A stretch of DNA of 64,000 nt from Macrostomum hystrix (taxonomy: Eukaryota; Platyhelminthes; Macrostomidae): NCBI GenBank assembly GCA_950097015.1, contig CATNEN010000038.1, forward strand, positions 29,604,501 through 29,668,500, in the 5' to 3' direction. This document shows positions 54,708 to 64,000 of this stretch, piece by piece. The notes under the pieces were generated by a model. It saw only the letters and a list, made by a program, of their open reading frames with translations, had not been told where the DNA came from and did no database searches. Each line of letters begins with the position of its first letter. The stretch's first letter is position 1. Position numbers and translations under genes: made by a program.

Positions 54708-55191
54708 TGCCATAAATATAGGTAGTTGTTATTTGTCCGGTTAACCGGTTAATCCGGTTAATCTTACAAATGATAGAGGTTCTCGTGGTAGCGCTACAAC
54801 CCCTTATAACTTAGTTAATCACTCAAGAGGAAAGCCTATCGAGGAGTAGAAATTGTGGTCCTCGCTGTTGATCCGGGTATCGTTCTTTGCTGGTGACCCA
54901 GTTGACTTTGTAGAAGTTTTCGAATGAGTCGCTACAACTTCACGCTTCAAAGGAACTTAGGTTACTCTTTAGTTGGATAAAAATACAAATCAAACAGACA
55001 TTAGTTAGATATAAACAATTTAGCTTAAAGGAAAGATCTCTTGTTAAAGGAAACATGCATAGTTTGGTGCCTTCCTTCTAATGCAGACATGTGGTATGAA
55101 ATCTAAAATTAATAATAAAATCACTAACCGGACGGATAATCAAAGGGCTATTTGTCTGGTTACTGGACAAATAACAACTGCCATAAATATA
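54708..55191. mobile_element. 458-bp inverted-repeat element with 13-bp direct duplication
   Basis: The sequence 54721-55178 lies between identical 13-mers TGCCATAAATATA (54708-54720 and 55179-55191). Left end GGTAGTTGTTATTTGTCCGG, TTAACC and right end GGTTACTGGACAAATAACAA, C are inverted repeats. Further CCGGTTAATCCGG and AACCGGACGG words lie just inside. No coding frame. The superfamily is not assigned, because a 13-bp duplication is longer than most DNA transposons make. Confidence 0.75.
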
Positions 55192-56299
55192 ATTCTCTCT
55201 GAAAGTATCTTGGTATTGTTCAGTTAAGGAAATCCTTCTTCATGTGTATTTGAATGCTAAATAAATAAGTAGCCCAAGTAATAAGTAATTACAGACCAGA
55301 TTTAACTATATTTGCTAATTTTTTTGTCTTTTTATTTTGTCTGATGTATTCCCTCCTGGACAAATTTTAATATAAAAAGTTATAATAGTTTAATTCAAAG
55401 GCACTAATATGATCACTCATTTAGAATGTTGAAATGACTGAAATTTATCCTTAAAATGCTTTTATATAGATATATACATATTAAAAATTTTATTACATAT
55501 TTTATATCAAATATACGCTAGTATGTATATTTCTTTATTGTTCAATGTGCATAAACGATATTATATAGTGTAAATAAACTACATATATGAATAATCTAGG
55601 TTAAGGCTTAGTTTCAAATTATTTATTTTGCATTTTTATCAGTATGGAATAAAAAACTTTAATGTCAAGCTTTGTAATAAATGTTATTCAAAAAATATTT
55701 GATCTAGATGTATACATTGCTGTGGTCTTAGGCTTAAAATTTACACCTATTTTAACTCCAAATGAATCTGTTTGATATACATTAATTTTCCCAGGAAGGT
55801 TATAGATTAGCTACTAAAGTAGATAATGGAATTCATGATTATCAATGTTGCTTCTTAAAAACTTTTTGCTACAGCCCTAGAAACATTCTTTTGTGATTGT
55901 AATCAGTAGAAGTATCTACCTATGGAGTACTTTCCCCGGAATTTTTTTCTGTGTCTGAATGTCGCTTGTAGCTACCCACAAACATAAAACACTAAAGAAT
56001 TGGCTCTACTATTTTTTGCCCCTTTTAAAATAAAAATGAAATAGCCAACTCTCTAGAAAGTCCAGATATTCGATTTTCTATTCAATAAATATCCACTTTT
56101 TCCATTGAGCGATAAAGCATTTCGTACTTACCTGTAGGCCAAGCTACACAGCACCTCAGTTAGTTTTTCACATGCATTCATAATTCATCTATCAGCTTGT
56201 CGAACATGTGTGTCTGCATTATTTAAACTTTAGTTTCTACTGGTTTTAAAATTAGCCGAGCTTGTGAACTCAATTTTTGGTACTATTTTTCGCCTCGAT
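55192..56299. other. AT-rich intergenic DNA
   Basis: No gene or repeat recognised. Confidence 0.45.
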
Positions 56300-56345
56300 A
56301 CAGTAGAGTCGGGAATCAAACCGCTGACCTTCAAGTGGTGAGTTC
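56300..56345 (-). mobile_element. SINE-2 head fragment
   Basis: AGTAGAGTCGGGAATCAAAC and CTTCAAGTGGTGAG match the B-box side of the minus-strand copies. It lies just upstream of the TMEM121-like gene. Confidence 0.5.
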
Positions 56346-56400
56346 AACGCTTAAAAATAACAAGTTTGGTCAATGTTTTCCAGCTGACTGCAGCTCACTC

Positions 56401-57516
56401 ATGTCTCGAATGCCGACTGGCACACGTCGTCCAGCAGCCGTTGGTTTCGGCGCCGCAACAGCCGCACCTTCAACCGCAGCTCCGTCGACAATTTCGCGCG
56501 GCTCAGCAGTGGCGCCTCAGCAGCAGGAGTTCACCGCTGTAGCCGAAGAATGCGCCGATCATTTCCACAGGCTGGTCTGCGGCCTAGTTGCTGTGGCCCA
56601 GTGCGCCCTACTCAACTATTACCTCGTCACCGGACTCAGTGCCACCTGGCTCTGGTTTCTCGTAGCCGATGTCGCACTAATCCTTGCACTGGTCTACGGT
56701 TTCGTGAACACCTACCTGTATAGGAGAGGCCAGTACACCAGATTCTTAGAAGCTAAACAGCCCGGCGAAATTCCATTCGCCTACACCCTGTGGCTGCTGA
56801 ACCAGACCTGCGTTGCCGCTCGTCTAATCGTTATTTACTACTCGCTTGGCACAGCAGTAGCCACTTGGGGTAATACGGGGCCGAATCTACTGCGTACTTC
56901 GGGCGCTTTGAGCTGCGTAACCGGCTTCCTGCTGATGAAAGCACTCCTGCTAGCTCCACCATTCATGCTGAAGAACCACCTGTTTGTATTCCGAATCGGC
57001 GCCGAGACCGCCATGGACGTGCTAGACGCTGTCGACTTTCTAGACGTCCTACTAGTCAGCAGTGCCAGACAGCGATTGCCGTCCGGTTTGACAGAGTGCA
57101 TCCTGACGTTCGGCGCTGCCACACTGCTGGTCCCGGCCTGCCTGATGTCTGTGTACTCATTCAGCCGGTTCGGCTACCTCACCACGGTGAAGAGTCGCCT
57201 GATTCGCTCGCTACACCTCCTGTTCTCGGCTCTGCTATGCAACCTGCCATTGTTCGTCATCCGACTGTACCTGTGGTACAGCCTGTCCATCAATAATGTG
57301 TCTGGTTTTGTTGTGAAAAATATTTTGTTTATCTATTTAAATCTGACCGATTTGATGCGCCAGATTCTGCCGGAGATTGCGACGCAGTCGACTCCGATGC
57401 CGGGAACCGCCGCCGCGGCTGCCGCCTCCGCCGACGCGGCGAGAAGCCGGCACTCCTTGGATCAGCCGCCAGATAGTCTGGCCGGCTCCAGGGCCGGCCT
57501 GATTACAACTCCGTGA
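56401..57516 (+). CDS. TMEM121-like multi-pass membrane protein
   Basis: A single uninterrupted coding exon of 371 aa, starting at the first ATG (MSRMPTGTRR). An Ala/Ser/Thr/Pro-rich N-terminus is followed by about seven hydrophobic segments (LVCGLVAVAQCALLNYYLVT, WLWFLVADVALILALVYGFV, VTGFLLMKALLLAPPF and others). The order fits the TMEM121 family: an AMDVLDAVDFLDVL helix, LTECILTFGAATLLVPACL, and the late GFVVKNILFIYLNL segment (VGKNVVAL in relatives). The cytosolic C-terminus is Ala-rich. The molecular function of TMEM121 proteins is unclear. An upstream TTTTCCAG at about 56376-56383 may be the acceptor of a 5' UTR intron. Confidence 0.8.
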   Translation: MSRMPTGTRRPAAVGFGAATAAPSTAAPSTISRGSAVAPQQQEFTAVAEECADHFHRLVCGLVAVAQCALLNYYLVTGLSATWLWFLVADVALILALVYGFVNTYLYRRGQYTRFLEAKQPGEIPFAYTLWLLNQTCVAARLIVIYYSLGTAVATWGNTGPNLLRTSGALSCVTGFLLMKALLLAPPFMLKNHLFVFRIGAETAMDVLDAVDFLDVLLVSSARQRLPSGLTECILTFGAATLLVPACLMSVYSFSRFGYLTTVKSRLIRSLHLLFSALLCNLPLFVIRLYLWYSLSINNVSGFVVKNILFIYLNLTDLMRQILPEIATQSTPMPGTAAAAAASADAARSRHSLDQPPDSLAGSRAGLITTP

Positions 57517-57536
57517 TTTGTTTAAATGAACAGAAT

Positions 57537-57542
57537 AATAAA
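57537..57542 (+). terminator. Candidate polyadenylation signal of the TMEM121-like gene
   Basis: AATAAA about 20 bases after the stop codon, followed by a T-rich stretch. Confidence 0.55.
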
Positions 57543-58769
57543 TCAGATTTTTTGAATATTTCACGCAAAATTTAATTTTCGTCTATAACGATATTTTTTT
57601 AAAACTTTTTTCTGGTGCAAGAAATTGGTCTAAGAGTATTTTATTACTATGAAAGGTAGTAAGATTTTTCAATTAATTAGGTATGTATCTATTTTTATAT
57701 CTATTAGAAAGTACATTTTTTCTAAATTAGCGTATTTTCTTACTGAATATGAATTTCTTCTGGCTTTTGACAGATGGGTCGGGGGTTCGAATTTTATTAA
57801 TCAAGCTGCAATTTACTTTCTAGTGCTTTCAACTGGGCTAGATTACCAAAAATGTTTTACTTCTGAATAAAAAACTTTAAAATTTGAATACAAAAATATT
57901 AACCCATTAGCTTATAAGAGTTTTTTACATGGAATAATATTTTAATGAAAATTTTTGTACATAAAATGAGTGCCAAAGCTGTGGATTCGGCTTGACATGT
58001 TGTTTAAATAAAAAAGTACGTTCTTTCTACATTTTCTCTTAAGCGCTACTCGCAGTAGACTAATGCGGCTATGCCGGTCTTAAATAAACTTGAGCCTGTA
58101 GAAAATCAATCATCTTTTAACTTAGCAGGTTGTAAGATTTTTCTCTGGTTTGTTTTACTGCAAGTAAACTAAATGTTAAATTTCGTTTAGCATATATTCT
58201 AGTCAAGCTCATAACTACTGCTATGATGTTCAAACTTTTATGTGATCATTTGTTTTAATGGACTCTGTGATTTTCCTCGTGTGCGTACTTAAACGAACTT
58301 TTTTATTTTATCTATTTGCTGGCGAAGACGCTAAGATGAATTAAGAACAGAATCGAATTTAACAAAATTTCAGGACTGCGTTCTTTAAGCAGTAACTAAA
58401 AACGAAAAGAAGGAACACTTCTTGTTAATATTCGTGCCTTTGATTTGTTTTTTTATTTAGCTGAAACTATATTTATGTTTTTAAATATTGTTTTTGAAAT
58501 CGTCAGCCTCAGCCTTTAGAAAAAAATGGGTAACATCAATGATGTAGCAATATCGTGTTGTGCATTTTTACAAGGTGTATGTTTTAGAATCCTTTCTACA
58601 GATGCCCGTCAGTCACTTCTCCCGTGCGATATAAGGCTAGTTTTCATTTTGATTTGTTTTGAAGGATTGGAAAATTAGAGGCATTTTAGCGCAAATATTA
58701 CAATTTTCTTTTATCTTTTAAAGTAAATTAACGTATAAGAATCCTGAATTTATTAATCTAAGGCGATTG
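57543..58769. other. AT-rich intergenic DNA
   Basis: No supported gene. The 73-aa frame at 57649-57870 has no family resemblance. Confidence 0.45.
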
Positions 58770-59425
58770 CTTTGAGGTGATGTTCCTGAAGTGATGGTCC
58801 TGAAGTGATGGTCCTGAATTGATGGTCCTGAAGTGATGGTCCTAAAGTGATGGCCCTGAAGTGATGGTCCTGAATTGATGGTCCTGAAGTGATGGTTCTG
58901 AATTGATGGTCCTGAAGTGATGGTCCTGAAGTGATGGTCCTGAATTGATGGTTCTGAGGTGATGGTCCTGAAGTGATGGTCCTGAATTGATGGTCCTGAA
59001 GTGATGGTTCTGAATTGATGGTCCTGAAGTGATGGTTCTGAATTGATGGTCCTGAAGTGATGGTCCTGAAGTGATGGTTCTGAATTGATGGTCCTGAAGT
59101 GATGGTCCTGAAGTGATGGTTCTGAATTGATGGTCCTGAAGTGATGGTTCTGAATTGATGGTCCTGAAGTGATGGTCCTGAAGTGATGGTCCTGAAGTGA
59201 TGGTTCTGAATTGATGGTCCTGAAGTGATGGTTCTGAATTGATGGTCCTGAAGTGATGGTTCTGAATTGATGGTCCTGAAGTGATGGTTCTGAATTGATG
59301 GTCCTGAAGTGATGGTCCTGAAGTGATGGTCCTGAAGTGATGGTTCTGAATTGATGGTCCTGAAGTGATGGTCCTGAATTGATGGTTCTGAGGTGATGTT
59401 CCCGAAGTGATGTTCCTGAGGTGAG
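58770..59425. repeat. 14-bp minisatellite, ~46 units
   Basis: Units of GATGGTCCTGAAGT with GAATT, GGTTCT and GGTGAT variants. The variants alternate in a pattern that suggests a higher-order unit of two to three monomers. Confidence 0.92.
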
Positions 59426-60044
59426 CTCTAAATTTCCTGTGATTTGTTCGCACAAAAGGCAAATCAGAAACCAAACCCAAAATGGTGAATTATGAGACTA
59501 AAACGCAATGATCTTAATCTCTAATGTCGACCTCCAAGCAGAAACTGATGTTAACCAGATGCAATCTTATTTAAACGAAAAGCTTTGCCAATTTTGCATT
59601 CATCCTCAAGTCGTGGAAGCGAAAAAAATTCTTAGATCGTGGGAATTATAATACACAAGCATGTATAATTTCAAGACCGCGAACTGTTAGCCTCATGCAT
59701 GGTCACCAAAGTGCCATTTGATATTGCTTGATGAAGCATTGAGACACACTGTGCTTGGGCCTTAAGTCAGACCCAGATATTGGACAAATATGTGACAGAC
59801 TTTTATAGCATTTCAAGTGAAGACATGCAGAACGAATCCAAGAAAGAAGTAAAACTGCATTTAGTTATAAGAGAAAAAGAAATATAACACTTGTTAGGCA
59901 AGGTACATTTTTGCATGGCTACATGGTAACGATAGTTAGTTGCAGCAGTTCTATAAAACAAAATGTCTGCATGGAGCTTAAACTACATTAGTTGTTTTGC
60001 TTTGTCCAAAAACGGGTCAAAGTTACTAATTATTCATGTTTATG
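59426..60044. other. Intergenic DNA
   Basis: No gene or repeat recognised. Confidence 0.45.
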
Positions 60045-60090
60045 GCCTAGCCGCGGAGTCGAGCTCAGGACCTCGGTGCAGTTAAATAAC
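60045..60090 (-). mobile_element. SINE-1 head fragment
   Basis: GGCCTAGCCGCGGAGTCGAG and CTCAGGACCTCGGTG match the minus-strand head of SINE-1, next to a full plus-strand copy. Confidence 0.5.
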
Positions 60091-60127
60091 AGCCATCAAC
60101 ATCTAGCTTGTAGTTTCATCGCACAGC

Positions 60128-60488
60128 AGGGGGTCAGTGCAGAGCGGTTATCGCGTTTTCCTCTCGCAACAATGTCCGTAAGCTCGATTCCGCGGCGAGG
60201 CTACATTCATTTTGGGCGCAGCCGCGGAGAGAAGGCTTGGGGGCTTGTCGTGCAATTTACGCCCTTGAGGGCCAACCAAGTTACAGTGAGAGTGTACACT
60301 GCCTGACGATGAGAAAGTCAGGGCAGATGTACACACCTGTGTGAGCGTGTGCCTGCGTACAGTATCTGTGTGCGTGTGTGCTCAGGAGTCAGCGAAATGG
60401 GCAGAATTGCCTCCTCGCTGGCTGTGGGTCTAGTGCCACCAAATGATGTGCCATTGCCCGCAGCCCTCCGGCAATTATTATTATTATT
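60128..60488 (+). mobile_element. Full-length SINE-1 copy
   Basis: Head TCAGTGCAGAGCGGTTATCG and GCTCGATTCCGCGGCGAGGC; body GAGAGAAGGCTTGGGGGCTT, GCAATTTACGCCCTTGAGGG, GAGTGTACACTGCCTGACGA, CAGGAGTCAGCGAAATGGGC; tail (ATT)n. An approximate duplication TTCATCGCACAGCA / TTCATTTCGCAGCA flanks it. Confidence 0.87.
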
Positions 60489-61560
60489 CATTTCGCAGCA
60501 AGAAAAAATATTCTATACAGCTAGCTCTTTTTGTTTAAATGCCTTACGCCTAGCAACTCGAAAGTGCCTAAGTGCTTTCTCGTGTTATCAAAGACCCGAT
60601 TCGAAATCGATTTGACCAATCGAATTGCTACTGTCTTCAATCAAACTAGCCTGCAGAATGATGAAGCTCGATAAGATTTAGTCGGTGAAAAAAACTTTCT
60701 TGGTGCGTTGAAGCGAGGCCCTATAACACACTTGCGAGGTTTCATCATTAAATGCAACATTTATATTACATCTGCACATTTTACTGATGAATATCTAACA
60801 GTGGGTAATGCTGTTCTTTAGCATTCTTTCTTACAATGCTAACAACCTTCAGAATACATTGCATGCGGCTTTTATCTTCATCATTCAGCCTCTCTACCAG
60901 AATTGTGACACGTTAAGCAGAAGCAATCATTTTCTTACCTGATCCTTTCAACTTACTGGCGCCCCCCCCCTATAGTCTCTGCGCTTTGTTATAGAGCCTA
61001 ATCCATGGTTCCTGTTTTTTTCATTTGGTTATAATAAGGCGTTTGGAGCGTAGGTCCAATTGATTGAAGGAAATGTTAAGTCGCACACATGATGCCCTTA
61101 TCTAGCTGATTAATCTACAATTCCCAACATCCCTTGGATTTATTTTACAATCGGACAATAATACCGATGGTTGGGTCTGCTAACCCCAATTTGTAGATGC
61201 ACCTTATCAGACAGGCGCGATCAGAGATGCCTTTCCCCAGGTAAAGCATCTTTTACTTTCGCATTCGAAAAGTTTCTCGCTATTGAAGCAGGCGAATTAA
61301 TTATGCCCTAGCCTTGCGAAAGAAAACTATTTTTTTCTCTTTTTTTTTCTTTTTTTCAAGCTTTTTATGCATGTGTTTACCTGCCTAATCTTGTTTGATC
61401 ATAATAATTAACTTGCAAGCCAAATGCTTACAAAAATCCCACTTCTAAATCACAAGCTGGGACAAAAGTACAATTGAAAGGGAATTAAATTCACCTCGAA
61501 TGAAACAGTCTAACGAAAAAAAAATAATAGTCTTCTAGTAAACTATTTTTATAAAATGGG
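60489..61560. other. Intergenic DNA
   Basis: No gene recognised. A run of C at 60961-60970 and T-rich tracts near 61330 are present. Confidence 0.45.
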
Positions 61561-61566
61561 GTATGG

Positions 61567-61613
61567 GACCTATACCTAGGATGAAATAAATTCCTATGCG
61601 TCCTAGGTATAGG
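61567..61613. repeat. Short hairpin before the 14-bp array
   Basis: CCTATACCTAGGA and TCCTAGGTATAGG form 13-bp arms around a ~20-base loop. Confidence 0.6.
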
Positions 61614-61614
61614 A

Positions 61615-62590
61615 ATCACCTCTCAGGAGGTGAGAGGCCTGAGGTGAGAGTCCTGAGGTGAGAGTCCTGATGTGAGAGTCCTGATGTGAGAGGCCTGTGG
61701 TGAGAGTCCTGAGGTGAGAGTCCTGAGGTGAGAGTCCTGATGTGAGAGTCCTGATGTGAGAGTCCTGAGGTGAGAGTCCTGAGGTGAGAGTCCTGCGGTG
61801 AGAGGCCTGAGGTGAGAGTCCTGAGGTTAGAGTCCTGAGGTGAGAGTCCTGAGGTGAGGGTCCTGCGGTGAGAGTCCTGAGGTGAAAGTCCTGTGGTGAG
61901 AGTCCTGTGGTGAGAGTCCTGCGGTGAGAGTCCTGCGGTGAGAGTCCTGTGGTGAGAGTCCTGTGGTGAGAGTCGTGATGTGAGGGTCCTGAGGTGAGAG
62001 TCCTGATGTGAGAGTCCTGATGTGAGAGTCCTGATGTGAGAGTCCTGCGGTGAGAGGCCTGAGGTGAGAGTCCTGAGGTGAGAGTCCTGAGGTGAGGGTC
62101 CTGCGGTGAGAGTCCTGAGGTGAGAGTCCTGATGTGAGAGTCCTGATGTGAGAGTCCTGAGGTGAGAGTCCTGCGGTGAGAGGCCTGAGGTGAGAGTCCT
62201 GAGGTGAGAGTCCTGAGGTGAGAGTCCTGAGGTGAGGGTCCTGCGGTGAGAGTCCTGAGGTGAGAGTCCTGTGGTGAGAGTCCTGTGGTGAGAGTCCTGC
62301 GGTGAGAGTCCTGCGGTGAGAGTCCTGAGGTGAGAGTCCTCAGGTGAGAGTGTTGAGGTGAGAGTCGTGATGTGAGGGTCCTGATGTGAGAGTCCTAAGG
62401 TGAGAGTCCTCAGGTGAGAGTGTTGAGGTGAGAGTCGTGATGTGAGGGTCCTGATGTGAGAGTCCTGAGGTGAGAGTCCTGAGGTGAGAGTCCTGATTCG
62501 AGAAGCCTGATCGGTGAGAGGCCTGAGGTGAGAGTCCCGAGGTGAGAGTCCTGTGGTCATGATTTTGAGGTGATAGTCCTGAGGTATCTG
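61615..62590. repeat. 14-bp minisatellite, ~69 units
   Basis: Units of GAGAGTCCTGAGGT with GAGGC, GCGGT, TGTGG and GATGT variants. Blocks of variants recur in the same order, indicating segmental duplication within the array. The consensus matches the 58.8-kb array unit at 11 of 14 positions. Confidence 0.93.
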
Positions 62591-63164
62591 TAACAATCTG
62601 TAACAACATATTGTTGTCTCTTCATCTATTTTTATGCGATCTTAAAATAGCATTTTTCTTGATCATTATTTGAGTACGTTGCATTATCCCACGCATTTCT
62701 AGCGACTCACTCAACTCAGGAATACTCAGTAGTGGCGCTGATTGAAATCAGAGAACACAGATTGAGATTAAATCGGCACTTGGTCTCGATCTGTCTTCTT
62801 GTCGATCAAATCGCCTCAAAGATCCTACTCAAATCGTAGGATACTCTTAACTTCCCAAAAATGATTGTCGATTCCTTGTTAATTTTAAATCCTGGCCCCC
62901 GAAGGAGTTAAAGAATGAGTTAGGATTGCATAATCAGTATTAGATCTAGACTAATTAACGAATCTATTCATTCTAGACACTTGCAGTTGATAGGGTGTAA
63001 AACGGAGGCTTTTTGTGAGGTCCTGGAATGCAAAGCAAACAATTATGCTAATTGCTAACAGCTAAACATATTTTAACAGAATTTCCTCATCTTGGTTGCA
63101 GAAAGAATTTAGAGAATTAGACATCAAATACGATTTTTTTATTAAGATAGAAAATGCTTAGATG
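62591..63164. other. Intergenic DNA
   Basis: No gene or repeat recognised. Confidence 0.45.
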
Positions 63165-63552
63165 AAGGGAGAGAAGGGTTTTGACGGGAGAGAAGGAAGT
63201 TTAACAAAGTAGAAAAGGGTTAGATGAAGTGAGTGAAGGGTTAGATGTAGGGAGAGAAGGGTTAAATGAAGGTAGAGAAGGGTTCGATTAAGGGAGTGAA
63301 GGGTTGGATGAAGGGAGAGAATGGTTGGATGAAGGGAGTGAAGGGTTGGATGAAGGGAGAGAATGGTTGGATGAAGGGAGTGAAGGGTTGGATGAAGGGA
63401 CAGAAGGGTTATATATAGGGAGTGAAAGTTTAGATTAAGGGAGAGAAGGGTTATATATAGGGAGTGAAGGGTTGGATGAAGGGAGAGAAGAGTTAGATAT
63501 AGGGAGTGAAGGGTTAGATTAAGGGAGAGAAGGGTTAGATGAAGGGAGAGAA
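63165..63552. repeat. 21-bp minisatellite
   Basis: About nineteen copies of GGGTTAGATGAAGGGAGAGA plus one base, with GGATGAAGG and TATATAGGG variants. Unit length 21 keeps a minus-strand frame open. Confidence 0.9.
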
Positions 63553-63605
63553 CGGTTAGCTCGAGAGCTCGGTTCCGCGGCGAGGCCACATTCAATTTGG
63601 ACATA
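63553..63605 (+). mobile_element. SINE-1 head fragment
   Basis: GAGCTCGGTTCCGCGGCGAG and GCCACATTCAATTTGG match the B-box region, directly after the 21-bp array. Confidence 0.6.
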
Positions 63606-64000
63606 ATAATTATAGGTTTATTCGCAATAAAACTTTTCATTGTAAAGAAGTTAGAATTTTATAAAACACATATTTGTTTATTTGCAATTTTTTCTTTACA
63701 GAAGATTATTGCAAAAATTGTTTAATACATTTACTAGACTAAAATACTTCAATTCAGAATAAAAAACAGGTAAGAGCGTTTGCGGCCCTAGGTATTTACA
63801 TGGAAAACTGTGGATCCAGTGCCTACTGTATTTAGCTGCAGTAACTACAAGTATTTAAACATCGATAGCTTATAAGCTATTGACTGAGTAAGTTATAAAC
63901 AACTAAGGTGTAACTTTGAGCAGTATTGAAGTCTAAAGCACTGTGCATTAGAAGGCCAAGGCAGATCGTTTTTCGTGCTTATAATCAGCATGCATAATGA
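63606..64000. other. Intergenic DNA to the right edge
   Basis: No gene or repeat recognised. Confidence 0.45.

Noticed and set aside
57649-57870. 73-codon frame in the TMEM121-like 3' flank
   Set aside because: AT-rich, no similarity, no splice or regulatory support.
58718-59480. Frames rich in HHFRTITSGPS
   Set aside because: 14-bp array read through by chance in two frames.
61616-62609. 326-codon frame with LRTLTSGLSPQDSH repeats
   Set aside because: 14-bp array translation, no flanking coding sequence.

Overview
The window is nuclear DNA of an animal, most likely a repeat-rich invertebrate. The genes are split by GT-AG introns and belong to metazoan families: TM9SF/nonaspanin, bestrophin, TMEM26, core-binding factor beta and TMEM121. 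There is one nuclear-type tRNA-His gene, two tRNA-derived SINE families, and several DNA transposons. Coding exons are GC-rich, while introns and intergenic DNA are AT-rich and crowded with minisatellites. A spiralian such as a free-living flatworm would fit, but that is a guess; nothing in the sequence fixes the species.

Layout. Positions 61-361 hold an exon of a gene running off the left edge. Positions 2271-9201 (+) hold a complete nine-exon TM9SF2/4-type gene (673 aa), with minisatellites in five of its eight introns. Positions 9690-10310 are a 33-bp array. Two bestrophin-family genes follow on the minus strand (11085-16662 and 18660-22584). Their exons are nearly identical, their C-terminal tails differ and their long introns are unrelated. 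An intact Tc1-type transposon with terminal repeats and TA duplication (13576-15022) sits in an intron of the first. A TMEM26-like gene lies at 24896-32390 (+). Its introns hold SINEs, a fold-back element and a Harbinger-type element inserted into a SINE. Positions 32720-38340 are intergenic, with 23/30-bp and 22-bp arrays and the tRNA-His(GTG) gene. CBF-beta is at 38369-41308 (+), with a polyglutamine tail. A frameshifted mariner (41909-43196) and a SINE separate it from an ankyrin-repeat gene (43823-48594, -). An unusual gene at 50257-52404 (-) joins two C2H2 zinc fingers to two AlkB-like dioxygenase domains, the first without its catalytic residues. Small transposon relics (hAT-type MITE, LINE, Merlin) lie at 52.8-53.7 kb, a 458-bp inverted-repeat element at 54.7 kb, and a single-exon TMEM121-like gene at 56401-57516 (+). 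The right end is intergenic DNA with two 14-bp arrays and one 21-bp array.

These are unrelated housekeeping, membrane and regulatory genes on both strands; there is no operon or shared pathway. The most unusual points are: minisatellites that begin within a few bases of 5' splice sites; homogenised bestrophin exons beside unrelated introns; the zinc-finger/double-AlkB protein with an HxE metal motif; and a set of small mobile elements whose ends and target duplications can be read directly.
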